The position numbers were made by a program, and so were the translations under genes. A model generated the notes under the pieces. The model did no database searches. It saw only the letters and a list, made by a program, of their open reading frames with translations, and was not told where the DNA came from. A stretch of DNA of 64,000 nucleotides from Methanovulcanius yangii (GTDB taxonomy: Archaea; Halobacteriota; Methanomicrobia; Methanomicrobiales; Methanomicrobiaceae), in assembly GCF_018687785.1 (NCBI RefSeq), contig NZ_LTBL01000001.1, forward strand, positions 248,001 to 312,000, in the 5' to 3' direction. Below, in pieces: positions 17,550 through 26,326 of this stretch (position 1 is its first letter; each line of letters begins with the position of its first letter).

Positions 17550-18494
17550 TCACACCATAATCTTCGTTTCAGAGAATGGACGGATGCGTATGAGGATATA
17601 GTTGCGCATACGGGACGGAAGGAGTTCGGCGACATCCCCGATCCGCACACCGTTTTCAATCTCAATCTCCTTCATCAGAGCCGCATAGGGTTCGTAGGGC
17701 ACTTTCACCCGCAACCCGGCAATCTGTACCGTGATGGGCGTCGGATGCGTCGAACCTGCGGTGATCTCCATTGCATCATCGATGACCGTCATCAGACGGG
17801 CAGGACTTACCGAGAGCGGGTCCTTCGCCACCTCTTCGCGACGGATGTTAAGGACCTGTGATATTTCATCCACGAGGGCATCAAGCCGGTCAATCTCTCC
17901 CTCCTGCTGGCGCATACGATGGCCGATTCTTCCAATCCCCCCGACATATCCATCAACCGGCGGGTCGATAATTCTCCTGAGTGCCTCGGTGTCCGGACGC
18001 CCGGTCAGAATAATCGGCACTTTTATCCCCCGTCTCAGGGCCGGCATCTTGTATTCGATGCACGATTCGAAATTACCGAGAAGAATGACGGCACAGTCAT
18101 GTTCGTTGATGATGTCGCGTTCCTCGATGTTGAGATTGGCAATCCTCTTTCCGTATCCGCGGGCGAGGCCGACCATATTCGTCTTTGCCCCTGCCTGGCG
18201 GAGATATTCTGCAACATCACAGGAGGAGTGGGGGAGATGATGGATCTCAAGACTCGGGGAGACGACGGCAATCTCCGTCCCCACCAGCGGGGATTCGAAG
18301 ACCTCCCCCCCGAGAGGTCTGCTGATCTTTCGTATCAGCTCAATATCATCTTTGGGAACGAGCGACTGAAGGACGACATCCTGTGCAATCATGTGTTTTT
18401 GTACGATGTACCCGCCAAGGTCGTCGATCAGGTCGATGACGATATCATGGCGGTATACACCGCCCTTATAGGTGATGGGAACAAGTGTTGTCAT
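17550..18494 (-). CDS. mmp7: Methanogenesis marker protein 7
   Basis: This 314-residue protein matches the methanogen-specific family called methanogenesis marker 7. Recognisable stretches are YRHDIVIDLIDDLGGYIVQKH, LARGYGKRIANLNIEERDIINEHDCAVILLGNF and PVDGYVGGIGRIGHRMR. From published work as I recall it, Mmp7 is part of the ATP-driven complex that activates methyl-coenzyme M reductase together with Mmp3, Mmp17, McrC and AtwA, and that complex carries complex Fe-S clusters. Cysteines in SSCDVAEYL and NFESCIEY could contribute ligands. It is the last gene of the operon and overlaps mmp17 by 4 bp. Confidence 0.9.
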   Translation of the reverse strand: MTTLVPITYKGGVYRHDIVIDLIDDLGGYIVQKHMIAQDVVLQSLVPKDDIELIRKISRPLGGEVFESPLVGTEIAVVSPSLEIHHLPHSSCDVAEYLRQAGAKTNMVGLARGYGKRIANLNIEERDIINEHDCAVILLGNFESCIEYKMPALRRGIKVPIILTGRPDTEALRRIIDPPVDGYVGGIGRIGHRMRQQEGEIDRLDALVDEISQVLNIRREEVAKDPLSVSPARLMTVIDDAMEITAGSTHPTPITVQIAGLRVKVPYEPYAALMKEIEIENGVRIGDVAELLPSRMRNYILIRIRPFSETKIMV

Positions 18495-19075
18495 TCCGCT
18501 TCCTCCATAAGCCTGAATTTCTCTGCAACAAGAGTCTCGACAAGATCTTCATCAAGGGTATTTTCCGATGCAAGGTAGAAAAATCGGCCTTTGCCTATTG
18601 ACTCCCGCCTCACCTTGAATCCCTCAGGAGCGATCCACTGAAGGGCATATATGATATCCCGGAACAAGCCTGCAGACGGGTCCATGACCTCGATCTTCTC
18701 TATCTCACGAGGATTCAGCCCCGGGACACGGATGAAGACCGTAAACCTGTCCGGCTGATCGATCTGGTCCCTGCCAAACATGTCCCAGAGTACAGTGAGC
18801 ATCTGGGAGAGATAGGTTTCTTCCCCGATATCGAGGACGATGCCGTCCTCCTTTGCGATGGCACTCGAGAAATCGCCGATCCTGACTCTGCCAGGGATCT
18901 GTTTGATGAGGCCGACGGCAAGAAAGAGCGGTGTCTCGGGATCAATATAAATATGGAGCCTTCCGATTGAGTGGCTCAGGTCGAGATCTTTCAGGATATT
19001 GTCGGCTATCTCGTGATAGGTCTGCCGTCCCACCTCTTCAGCACATTCAACCTCGAAGTACTCAAGTGCATCCAT
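18491..19075 (-). CDS. mmp17: Methanogenesis marker protein 17
   Basis: This 194-residue protein belongs to methanogenesis marker family 17, found only in methanogens and relatives. Characteristic segments are GRVRIGDFSSAIAKEDGIVLDIGEE and LTVLWDMFGRDQIDQPDRFTV, followed by APEGFKVRRESIGKGRFFYLAS. Published work as I recall it places Mmp17 in the MCR-activation complex with Mmp3, Mmp7, McrC and AtwA. It is sandwiched between mmp15 (4 bp away) and mmp7 (4-bp overlap), so the three are almost certainly co-translated. Confidence 0.9.
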   Translation of the reverse strand: MDALEYFEVECAEEVGRQTYHEIADNILKDLDLSHSIGRLHIYIDPETPLFLAVGLIKQIPGRVRIGDFSSAIAKEDGIVLDIGEETYLSQMLTVLWDMFGRDQIDQPDRFTVFIRVPGLNPREIEKIEVMDPSAGLFRDIIYALQWIAPEGFKVRRESIGKGRFFYLASENTLDEDLVETLVAEKFRLMEEAE

Positions 19076-19079
19076 GGTA

Positions 19080-20321
19080 CTACTCTCCCCTGATGAATCC
19101 GGATGACAGGAGCGCCGACCCGACAGAGCCGATATACTGCGAGTGATGGGGGACCACGATTTCAGTCTGAAGAAGCGAGCCCATCTCCTTGACGAGACCT
19201 TCGATGAGTGATGTCCCTCCCACCATGATCACAGGCTCCTTGATATCAACCTCCTGCAACTGCTGCTCAAAGACCTGTTCTGCAACACTGCGGCACGCAG
19301 CTGCCGCCACATCCTCTTTTGAATGTCCTTCCGCAAGGGCGTTGACAAGACTCTGTGTCCCGAAGACGATACAGTATGAATTCATGGGGACTTCCCGGGA
19401 GAGGCCTTTCATCGCAATGGGTCCGAGTTCGGTGATGTCAACGCCGATTCTCTTGGCGGTCATCTCCAGGAATCGTCCCGATGCACCGGCACAGATACCT
19501 CCCATTGTAAACGTTCCGGGTATTCCGTCCTGAACTGATATTGCCTTGTTGTCCATGCCTCCGATGTCGATGACCGTCGCTTCTCCGTGCTGCCGGTCGG
19601 CAAGAAAGACTGCTCCCTTCGAGTTGACCGTGAGCTCTTCCTGGATGAGATCTGCACCTATCTTCTCGCCGATAAGATATCTGCCGTACCCTGTCGTGCC
19701 AATCGCTTCAATGTCGCTTAATTTCAGTCCAGCTTCCGAGAGAGCGCTTTCCATGACCGTTTCTGCGCTCTTCAGCACTTCCGTCGTCGCTGTCCACCCG
19801 GTTCCGATGATCTCATTATCCTGCATGACGATGGCCTTCGTGGTGGATGATCCCGAATCAACGCCGAGCGTGATTCCGACCTGTTTTTCACGAGCGAGGA
19901 GTGCCCGCCTCCGTGCAATGGTCGTAAGGGCTTCCATCCTTGTCAGGAGCGTCCCTGCAGTGGTGCGTTCGGTAAATGAGTAACTGACGACCGGAAGGTC
20001 GGAATTCTCATGAATGTACCGGCGCAGTTCATTGCGGACGATTGCGGCTTCCGAACACCGGAAACAGGTGGCAATGAATACCGCATCTGCCTCAACGGAT
20101 CCTTCCACCAGTGCCATGGCCCGTGCAATGGCAAGTTTCAGGTCGCCGGAACGGGCTTCCAGTCCGAATTCATCATATGATCGTCGAATGTCGGCGAGGG
20201 TCACGTCAGGGAAGAACATCTCTGCATTGACCATCGCCGCCGCATCGTAGATTTCCTTCTGTACCCCGCTGTGTTCAGGGCCGCAGGAGAGTTGTGCCAC
20301 ACGCACCGGCTGCTCACTCAT
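19080..20321 (-). CDS. mmp15: Methanogenesis marker protein 15 (ASKHA/BcrAD-type ATPase)
   Basis: This product of about 413 residues is related to the activator ATPases of 2-hydroxyacyl-CoA dehydratases. The ASKHA phosphate-binding loops are [31 protein letters not shown] and [12 protein letters not shown]. The motif [21 protein letters not shown] corresponds to the activator's Cys-containing region that holds a bridging 4Fe-4S cluster. An N-terminal extension of about 145 residues includes CFRCSE. By analogy it could couple ATP hydrolysis to low-potential electron transfer in MCR activation; this is inference. I chose the ATG at 20321, whose codon overlaps the mmp5 stop and follows GGTGA. 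Confidence 0.9.
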   Translation of the reverse strand: MSEQPVRVAQLSCGPEHSGVQKEIYDAAAMVNAEMFFPDVTLADIRRSYDEFGLEARSGDLKLAIARAMALVEGSVEADAVFIATCFRCSEAAIVRNELRRYIHENSDLPVVSYSFTERTTAGTLLTRMEALTTIARRRALLAREKQVGITLGVDSGSSTTKAIVMQDNEIIGTGWTATTEVLKSAETVMESALSEAGLKLSDIEAIGTTGYGRYLIGEKIGADLIQEELTVNSKGAVFLADRQHGEATVIDIGGMDNKAISVQDGIPGTFTMGGICAGASGRFLEMTAKRIGVDITELGPIAMKGLSREVPMNSYCIVFGTQSLVNALAEGHSKEDVAAAACRSVAEQVFEQQLQEVDIKEPVIMVGGTSLIEGLVKEMGSLLQTEIVVPHHSQYIGSVGSALLSSGFIRGE

Positions 20322-20769
20322 TCGTCTCACCCCCGAGTGCTGTCAGAAATTCCTTTATCGAGGCGACGAACTCGATGCCTTCCTCGTCACTGGTGGGGTA
20401 TTTAATGTCGAGAAGGGGTATGTCCGACCGCTTTCTGAGGAGGTACATCACCAGTTCATTGGTGCGCGAACATCCCATGCACCCGAAGGCGAGATCGGCA
20501 TCATTGATGATGATGGCGGCATCCGCCTCATCTATCATCGGTCCATACAGGGCCATTCTGCCCCGTACTCCAGCCGGGACCTCAACTGCGGCCCATTTCA
20601 GTCCTTTCTTCGGGTCTTCGGGCGTCATCTGCAGGGGCGGGGAATCAAGACTTGCTGTCTGAATCCGTTCCCTGATGGCGATTGCAGCGCCCAGGGGCTC
20701 ATGGCCCCAGCGCTCCACCATATCGGAGAGCACCAGGCTTGTGGCAGGATAAATAAATACTTTTGCCAT
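20314..20769 (-). CDS. mmp5: Methanogenesis marker protein 5
   Basis: This 151-residue protein fits methanogenesis marker family 5: [23 protein letters not shown] at the start and [21 protein letters not shown] with a CxxC pair, followed by [10 protein letters not shown]. The fold looks like a Rossmann-type domain related to subunits of 2-hydroxyglutaryl-CoA dehydratase, matching the activator-like neighbour Mmp15; that relation is my inference. The biochemical role is not established. It lies between mmp6 and mmp15 with minimal spacing. Confidence 0.88.
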   Translation of the reverse strand: MAKVFIYPATSLVLSDMVERWGHEPLGAAIAIRERIQTASLDSPPLQMTPEDPKKGLKWAAVEVPAGVRGRMALYGPMIDEADAAIIINDADLAFGCMGCSRTNELVMYLLRKRSDIPLLDIKYPTSDEEGIEFVASIKEFLTALGGETNE

Positions 20770-20775
20770 TATGAA

Positions 20776-21240
20776 TCAGTCCTCTTCATTATCGATGATT
20801 TCCAGAAGCCTCTCGACCGGCAGCTTCCCCTCATCCATTCTTTTCTTTTCAAATTTCCTGACAGGAGCGGTTTGTGAACCGATCTCTTCCAGTCCATGCG
20901 ATATATATCGCAGAATCCCGCTTTCAAATTCATGGCCGTAATAGCCGGGTCGTGCTCCCCCGAGGTTTGCACGACACCGCCGGGGGTCGCCGGGAGGAAA
21001 TCCCCGATCTTTGACAAAGATATGTGCCGGGTCCACCGTGCGGAGTTCACGTATGAGAGTTCGCACCTCATCGGGCTTCCCCGTGACCTGAAGGCCAAAA
21101 CACGTCTCCTTGATCATTACTCCTTCGGAGATTTCATAGGCCCGGATTGCGAGGGTCTGGGGAGTGACATTGGGAGAGTCGATGAAGACGTATTTCGTCA
21201 CCGTTCCCACGTATGAGGGAGTATACATCTTTTTTGTCAT
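20776..21240 (-). CDS. mmp6: Methanogenesis marker protein 6
   Basis: This 154-residue protein matches methanogenesis marker family 6: TKYVFIDSPNVTPQTLAIRAYEISEGVMIKETCFG, VDPAHIFVKDRGFPPGDPRRCRA and GGARPGYYGHEFESG are its conserved parts. No enzymatic motif is evident. It overlaps the end of mmp3 by 4 bp (ATGA) and is followed by mmp5 after 6 bp, so it belongs to the MCR-activation transcript. Its function is not known to me. Confidence 0.88.
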   Translation of the reverse strand: MTKKMYTPSYVGTVTKYVFIDSPNVTPQTLAIRAYEISEGVMIKETCFGLQVTGKPDEVRTLIRELRTVDPAHIFVKDRGFPPGDPRRCRANLGGARPGYYGHEFESGILRYISHGLEEIGSQTAPVRKFEKKRMDEGKLPVERLLEIIDNEED

Positions 21241-22793
21241 CGCTCTGCCTCCCTGAGATAGACCGGCTTTCCTTCCCTGAGTCCTTTAAGTTTTTCCGGG
21301 TCGAGAATTTTCCCGATAATGTTGGTGCTCTCCATCGGCTCTGAAGTAGGGCCGAATTCGGCGGAGGGGACTGTGCGAACGCCCACGAGGCCCGCGGTCT
21401 TGCGTGAATCGTTCGTCATTGCAAGGATGTTTGCGGGCACCTCACCCTCCGGAAGATTCTCCCGGTGGATAATCGTCTTTTTCGACACCTCCGGCTGGAA
21501 GAGATAGACATCTTCAAACTTCATGAGTAGCGGCATTTTTCCGATATCATACCACCGCAGTCCGGTAACCGACCTGAAGATATGGCAGGTCTTTGGGGCC
21601 TCGTCTTCGAAGAGTTCGATGGTGATGACCTGACTCAGGGGTACGGTGGTAAGGGCAACCTTCCCTTCGGCGAGAATTTCAAGGGTCGTTGCCGGTTTCT
21701 GTTCGAAGACGACACTCTGCATCTCTTCGGTGTCGGGTTCGGCGATGATGCCGCGCTCTTTGGCAAGCTTCAACGCATCGGCAAGTTCCATCCCGCGCAA
21801 ATCCAGCTGCTTCGGCTCCACCTTCACGATGAACGTCTCCCCGCCCCCCGCAAGGATGGGCAGTTCGATTCCCTGTTCTACCTGGCCGACAACCGTATGG
21901 TTTACACTTCCGGGGATGTCCTCCGTGTAGATATAGACCGACCCACGGTTTCGTCCCTGAACACGGGTGGTTATTGTTCCTTCAAACCGGGAATGCGGGT
22001 CTCCTTCGAATTCGACCGCGCTGTCTTTCATCCGATCATCCCTGATATGGGTGCTGGAGGCGAGGCTGACGGTCATTCGTTCACTCCCCATCGTCCGCAG
22101 GAGGTGTTCGACACTTGCCGCACGGGTTGTATCGATTCCTTCTTTCCGGTATCCGTTTGCCGAAGCTAGGACATGGCTGAATATCTGCATGCCCTCCGTC
22201 AGAGGAGTTGCCATATCCGTTGTGGTAAATGCGGTGGACGTGTCGGCACGGCTCATCATCCGTTCCATTCTCAGGATTTGATCTCCCTTTGTCCATTCTT
22301 CCAGCACTGCCATACCTGAGACCACGTGGGCAACGACACCGCCGTCGGCCTGTGCTCCATGATCGGCAATATGGGGGATGCGTGAAAAGATGAGGTATGA
22401 CGTTCTGGGATCATATCCGCCGCACCCAAGGATGACATCCCCCCGTGCATATCGATGCTGATGCCGATCGGGGATAATCTCTGAAGAAAATGGTCCAAAG
22501 GCAACAGACTGGCGGTCGGTCCATTTTACAGAAAGTTCTGCGGGTTCGCTTTCGCTGTTCAGATATCCGGCAAAATATTCCTCTGAGAAGATCGCTGCCC
22601 CTTCTTCCGGGATCTCGATAACAACCTCTCCGGCACTCGTCTGAAGCCTGATATTTCGTGTCAGCGCAGCCTGTGCTTCTGCCGGAGGGATGACTGCAAC
22701 ACTGCAGGAAGAAGGGTGCCCGGGGAGAATGTCCCCAAGGGTTGCACTATCGTCTATCTCCAGCCTCGTGCCATCGAGGCGGATTTCAAACAT
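21237..22793 (-). CDS. mmp3: Methanogenesis marker protein 3 (UPF0288)
   Basis: This 518-residue protein is methanogenesis marker 3. The N-terminus (MFEIRLDGTRLEIDDSATLGDIL) looks like a small beta-grasp domain. The C-terminal third (ITIELFEDEAPKTCHIFRSVTGL) resembles cyclophilin-type prolyl isomerase sequence, and the ending STNIIGKILDPEKLKGLREGKPVYLREA is typical of the family. As I recall the literature, Mmp3 co-purifies with the MCR-activation component A3a. It starts 15 bp after atwA and overlaps mmp6 by 4 bp. Confidence 0.9.
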   Translation of the reverse strand: MFEIRLDGTRLEIDDSATLGDILPGHPSSCSVAVIPPAEAQAALTRNIRLQTSAGEVVIEIPEEGAAIFSEEYFAGYLNSESEPAELSVKWTDRQSVAFGPFSSEIIPDRHQHRYARGDVILGCGGYDPRTSYLIFSRIPHIADHGAQADGGVVAHVVSGMAVLEEWTKGDQILRMERMMSRADTSTAFTTTDMATPLTEGMQIFSHVLASANGYRKEGIDTTRAASVEHLLRTMGSERMTVSLASSTHIRDDRMKDSAVEFEGDPHSRFEGTITTRVQGRNRGSVYIYTEDIPGSVNHTVVGQVEQGIELPILAGGGETFIVKVEPKQLDLRGMELADALKLAKERGIIAEPDTEEMQSVVFEQKPATTLEILAEGKVALTTVPLSQVITIELFEDEAPKTCHIFRSVTGLRWYDIGKMPLLMKFEDVYLFQPEVSKKTIIHRENLPEGEVPANILAMTNDSRKTAGLVGVRTVPSAEFGPTSEPMESTNIIGKILDPEKLKGLREGKPVYLREAER

Positions 22794-22808
22794 ATTCTTA
22801 TTACCCCA

Positions 22809-24419
22809 CTAGACATTCGTCATAATCTGGCGCTCCTGCTCCGAGAGTTCTTTGAGAACTTCCGCTGTGGGGCCCATCTTTACGATTTTGCCCCCCCTCA
22901 TGAGGATACAGCGGTCACAGATGTCGCGCACAAATTCCATGTCGTGGGAAACTACAATAAATGTTTCATCTATTTCTTCACGGGCCGTCATGATCGAGTG
23001 TTTCACATCGATCTTCGTGATTGGATCCATGGTCCCTGTCGGTTCGTCGAGAAGGACGATTCTGGGTTCCTTAATCAACACTTGGGCGAGGGCCACACGA
23101 TGCTTTTCACCTTCGGAAAGCTGATCAGGGCGTCTGCTGAGGATTTTCTTTGCCTTTTCCTCGGTGAATCCTGCCATCTTCAGCGTGATGATCGCCTTTC
23201 GCATCGCCAGTTCTTTCGGGAATTCCAGACCGATTGAGTCGGTCAGGTTATCGAGAACATTCCGGTGTGGATAGAGATCGTACTCCTGGTGCAGAAGGCC
23301 GATATATTTTTTCGCCCGACCACGCTGATTAATTCCCGGCTTTGTCATGTCGACACAGTCTTCACCGATGCGGACGTTCAGTTCTCCGTCCGTCGGCTCG
23401 ATGATCCCTGCAATCATCTTGGAAAGGGTTGTTTTCCCGGCACCTGATGTCCCGATAATGCCGAAAATCTCACGCTCTGATACTGTAAACGATACTTTGT
23501 CCACCGCTTTGATCATCCCGCGGTCTACGGAAATGTACCGTTTTGCAACATCGCGTGCCTGCAGGATCTGAGCCCCGAGTTTTGCCTCCTTCTGCCCATA
23601 AGCCATTTCGTCCTTGCCGGTGGCCATGAATGTGTCGATGATTTCACGGGGGTCCCCGATTGCTTCAATATTCCCGTCAACAAGAAGGATGGCCCGATTG
23701 CATGTATCTGTGATGACCTCCGGGAAGTGCGAGGAGATGACCATCGCCATATTATTGTTCTTTGCGGCTTCGTAGAGCATTTCATGGACAATCGCAGCGG
23801 TGCGGGGGTCAAGCGTGCCCGTCGGTTCATCCGCACAGAGGAGGAACGGCTCCTTTGCAAGCTGCCGGGCCAGAACGACGCGCTGTTTTTCACCGCCGGA
23901 GAGGTCACGTGCGATATGCATCATCCGGTGGGACAACCGGACTTCATCGAGAAGATCCGCCGCCCTGTTGATTGCCTTTTCACCAGGATATCCGATATCC
24001 GCGAGGGCATGAAGAACATTCTCGATAACGCGGTCATCGCCATATAATGCAAATGTCCTCTGGAACATGATTGCAGATCTGACCATGATCTGACGTTTTT
24101 TATGTGCATTTTCTTCTGCCCAGAAATCAACGTCCTCCGGAACGAGTTTCTTGCCACATTTCGGACATGCTTCTCCTGATTTGCTCGGGAGGTCGACATA
24201 GCCGCACCCTTCACATGCAGAGATATGGTAGATGATCTTTCCGCCTGTCGGGGGTTGATCCACCCCACGGAGAAGATGCATCAGCACCGTTTTACCGGCA
24301 CCACTCCGGCCAATGATGCCCAGGATCTCACCCTCTGCTAGTTCAAAATTGATATTGTTGAGAACGACATTTCCACTAAATTCCATGGAAAGATTTTCAA
24401 CAGTCAGTAGAGGCGCCAT
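22809..24419 (-). CDS. atwA: Methyl-coenzyme M reductase activation ATPase, component A2
   Basis: AtwA is the ATPase that drives reductive activation of methyl-coenzyme M reductase. The 536-residue protein has two ABC domains. The first has Walker A GRSGAGKT, a zinc-ribbon insert (CEGCG and CPKCG, about residues 70-90), signature LSGGEKQR and Walker [13 protein letters not shown]. The second has Walker A GTSGAGKT, signature LSEGEKHR and Walker [13 protein letters not shown]. No membrane segment is present, so it is a soluble ABC protein. It heads the operon atwA-mmp3-mmp6-mmp5-mmp15-mmp17-mmp7. A TTTAAA element sits about 35 bp before the start codon. Confidence 0.94.
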   Translation of the reverse strand: MAPLLTVENLSMEFSGNVVLNNINFELAEGEILGIIGRSGAGKTVLMHLLRGVDQPPTGGKIIYHISACEGCGYVDLPSKSGEACPKCGKKLVPEDVDFWAEENAHKKRQIMVRSAIMFQRTFALYGDDRVIENVLHALADIGYPGEKAINRAADLLDEVRLSHRMMHIARDLSGGEKQRVVLARQLAKEPFLLCADEPTGTLDPRTAAIVHEMLYEAAKNNNMAMVISSHFPEVITDTCNRAILLVDGNIEAIGDPREIIDTFMATGKDEMAYGQKEAKLGAQILQARDVAKRYISVDRGMIKAVDKVSFTVSEREIFGIIGTSGAGKTTLSKMIAGIIEPTDGELNVRIGEDCVDMTKPGINQRGRAKKYIGLLHQEYDLYPHRNVLDNLTDSIGLEFPKELAMRKAIITLKMAGFTEEKAKKILSRRPDQLSEGEKHRVALAQVLIKEPRIVLLDEPTGTMDPITKIDVKHSIMTAREEIDETFIVVSHDMEFVRDICDRCILMRGGKIVKMGPTAEVLKELSEQERQIMTNV

Positions 24420-24452
24420 CTTTATTCCGATTAGCTTTTCATTCTATGCTTG

Positions 24453-24458
24453 TTTAAA
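24453..24458 (-). promoter_or_regulatory. TATA element of the MCR-activation operon
   Basis: On the minus strand TTTAAA follows ATAAGC and lies about 35 bp before the atwA start codon. Transcription would begin near 24428, leaving a leader of roughly ten bases that holds GGAA before the ATG. This is the only clear promoter seen upstream of the seven tightly packed genes. Confidence 0.5.
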
Positions 24459-24498
24459 GCTTATTATTCGATCATAAAATTGCGCTTATGAGTAACAA

Positions 24499-25305
24499 TC
24501 AGGCGAATGACCGTATGATATCCACCACCTCGCGCACAGATTCGATGACATAATCGGCAGTTTTGAAAAGGGGTGCCGGTTTATCCCGCGTCTGTTGAAG
24601 AGAAAGGATGGCAAAGTCCGCGCGCTTCATGGCACGGAGATCATTGATGCCGTCACCGACCATGACAACGGTGTCAAACTGGCGCCGCAGATCGTCGACC
24701 ACCTGCTCCTTGATGGCCGGAGTCGCAAGACCATAGACATTGTCCTGTGGGACGCCGAGATAATCCGCCATCTTCAAAAGTTTGTTAGTCCGGTCCCCGG
24801 AGGCGATATACGTCGCAACTCCCATCTTCTGGAGGTCGCTGATGGTTGAGCGGGCGCCGGTGAACGGCCTGCCACCCGAAGTTACCACAAATTCGATTCC
24901 TCCGATATCCCTGTTGACGACCACACCGGAGTTCAGAGCCACAATCGATTCTTTTTTGCATGATTCCCAGACCTTTCTGATGCAAATCTGCAGATCCCCG
25001 ACCGTTGCCCGACGGTCATTATGAAGAAGATCCTGGATTTCCTGTGCCGTCACTGCCTTGCATGCACATGCAATGCCAAATCCGGTCATGCGCTCGCGCA
25101 GGAAATCCGAAAGCAGTTTATCCGGATCTTCCCTGATTATTTCCATGGAATGCAGATAGAGGACGACAAGAGCACGTTCTTCGCATGAAAAGGTGAGGGT
25201 AATCGTCTCGACGCCCTCCTCGACGACATCGTGGACGACGTCCTTGGTAACCCTGTATGTCCTGAGGAGTGTGCCTGCACTGTCAAAAACAACGGCGATG
25301 CTCAA
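24499..25305 (-). CDS. HAD-superfamily phosphatase, related to P-type ATPase P-domains
   Basis: The product of about 268 residues has HAD motifs: IAVVFDSAGTLLRTY near the start (motif I, with serine in place of the second acid DxD residue), TYIASGDRTNKL (motif II) and VVMVGDGINDLRAMKRADFAI (motifs III/IV). The TGDGxNDxxAL-like end is typical of P-type ATPase P-domains, but no membrane part exists. The start is a TTG at 25305, preceded by GGAG 7 bases upstream; a TATATA at 25329-25334 lies about 27 bp before it. Replacement of the general-acid position suggests altered chemistry. It is divergent from R15P isomerase and RuBisCO, so a sugar or glycolate phosphate substrate is possible but unproven. 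Confidence 0.75.
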   Translation of the reverse strand: MSIAVVFDSAGTLLRTYRVTKDVVHDVVEEGVETITLTFSCEERALVVLYLHSMEIIREDPDKLLSDFLRERMTGFGIACACKAVTAQEIQDLLHNDRRATVGDLQICIRKVWESCKKESIVALNSGVVVNRDIGGIEFVVTSGGRPFTGARSTISDLQKMGVATYIASGDRTNKLLKMADYLGVPQDNVYGLATPAIKEQVVDDLRRQFDTVVMVGDGINDLRAMKRADFAILSLQQTRDKPAPLFKTADYVIESVREVVDIIRSFA

Positions 25306-25327
25306 AATATCGTCTCCAAGGCAGATC

Positions 25328-25335
25328 GTATATAG
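25328..25335. promoter_or_regulatory. Shared TATA element between HAD gene and R15P isomerase
   Basis: The symmetrical TATATA at 25329-25334 is about 33 bp before the R15P isomerase ATG on the plus strand and about 25 bp before the HAD TTG on the minus strand. It is the only good TATA box in the 59-bp divergent gap, so one element may serve both genes. Mapping of start sites would be needed to be sure. Confidence 0.45.
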
Positions 25336-25364
25336 AGCCTTGTTGTCTATTGTAATGAAATAAT

Positions 25365-26321
25365 ATGGTACTTGAAGATACTGCCAGGCGAATTCGTACA
25401 ATGGAGATACGTGGCGCCGGAAGGATAGCCCGTGCGGCAGCGGAAGCACTGCGCGATCATGCCGCAGCACTCCAGTGTACGAACCTGGAGGAATTTCGGC
25501 AGGAGATGCACCGGGCAGCAACCATCCTGACCGAAACCCGTCCGACAGCGGTTTCCCTGCCAAATGCCGTACGGTTCGTCATCAGCAGGATGGATGCGTC
25601 CGACTCGGCGGAGGAGGCCCGGACAACTCTCATGGAAAGTGCCGATGAATTCATTTCACGGTCGCATCAGGCTGTCGACATGATTGCAGAATATGGCTCC
25701 CGGGCAATACCCGAGGATTCGGTCATCATGACGCATTGCAATTCCGAAGTGGCCGTTGCAACTGCCGTAAAGGCGTGGGAGAAGGGCCGTGTGCGAGAGG
25801 CATTTGCAACCGAGGTCCGGCCCCGCAACCAGGGATATATCACAGCAAAAGCTCTCGGAGATGCAGGAATTCCAACGAATTTCATCGTCGATTCTGCAGC
25901 ACGGTATTTTATGCGTGATATTGACGTGGTGATAACCGGTGCGGATGCAGTGACCGGTGCTGGCGCCGTCGTCAATAAGATCGGCACCTCACAGATTGCT
26001 CTTGCGGCGCATGAGGCACGCGTTCCCTTTCTGGTAACCACCGAGACCTATAAATTTGCTCCCGGTACCCTTCTGGGAGATCGTATCCCAATTGAGGAGC
26101 GCCCACCCGGTGAGGTGATGGGTGATGATATTACCGCAGGGATGCCGAATGTCCGGGTGAGAAATCCTGCGTTTGACGTAACCCCCGCGGCGTATGTCGA
26201 CATGATCGTCACCGAGGCAGGTGCCATACCTCCCGGAATGGCTTATGTCATTATCCGTGATTATCTCGGGTGGAAACCTGATGTATGGCAAAAGAATTTT
26301 TTGATTGATCACAAAGAGTGA
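25365..26321 (+). CDS. Ribose-1,5-bisphosphate isomerase
   Basis: This enzyme converts ribose-1,5-bisphosphate, made by AMP phosphorylase, to ribulose-1,5-bisphosphate for RuBisCO. The 318-residue protein belongs to the eIF2B/MtnA-like isomerase family. The catalytic cysteine is in IMTHCNSEVA (about residue 125) and the aspartate in ITGADAVTGAGAVVNKIGT (about residue 194); EVRPRNQGYITAKAL is the substrate-contact loop. The RuBisCO gene begins only 5 bp downstream, which strongly supports R15P isomerase over a general initiation-factor homologue. Confidence 0.92.
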   Translation: MVLEDTARRIRTMEIRGAGRIARAAAEALRDHAAALQCTNLEEFRQEMHRAATILTETRPTAVSLPNAVRFVISRMDASDSAEEARTTLMESADEFISRSHQAVDMIAEYGSRAIPEDSVIMTHCNSEVAVATAVKAWEKGRVREAFATEVRPRNQGYITAKALGDAGIPTNFIVDSAARYFMRDIDVVITGADAVTGAGAVVNKIGTSQIALAAHEARVPFLVTTETYKFAPGTLLGDRIPIEERPPGEVMGDDITAGMPNVRVRNPAFDVTPAAYVDMIVTEAGAIPPGMAYVIIRDYLGWKPDVWQKNFLIDHKE

Positions 26322-26326
26322 ACAAT

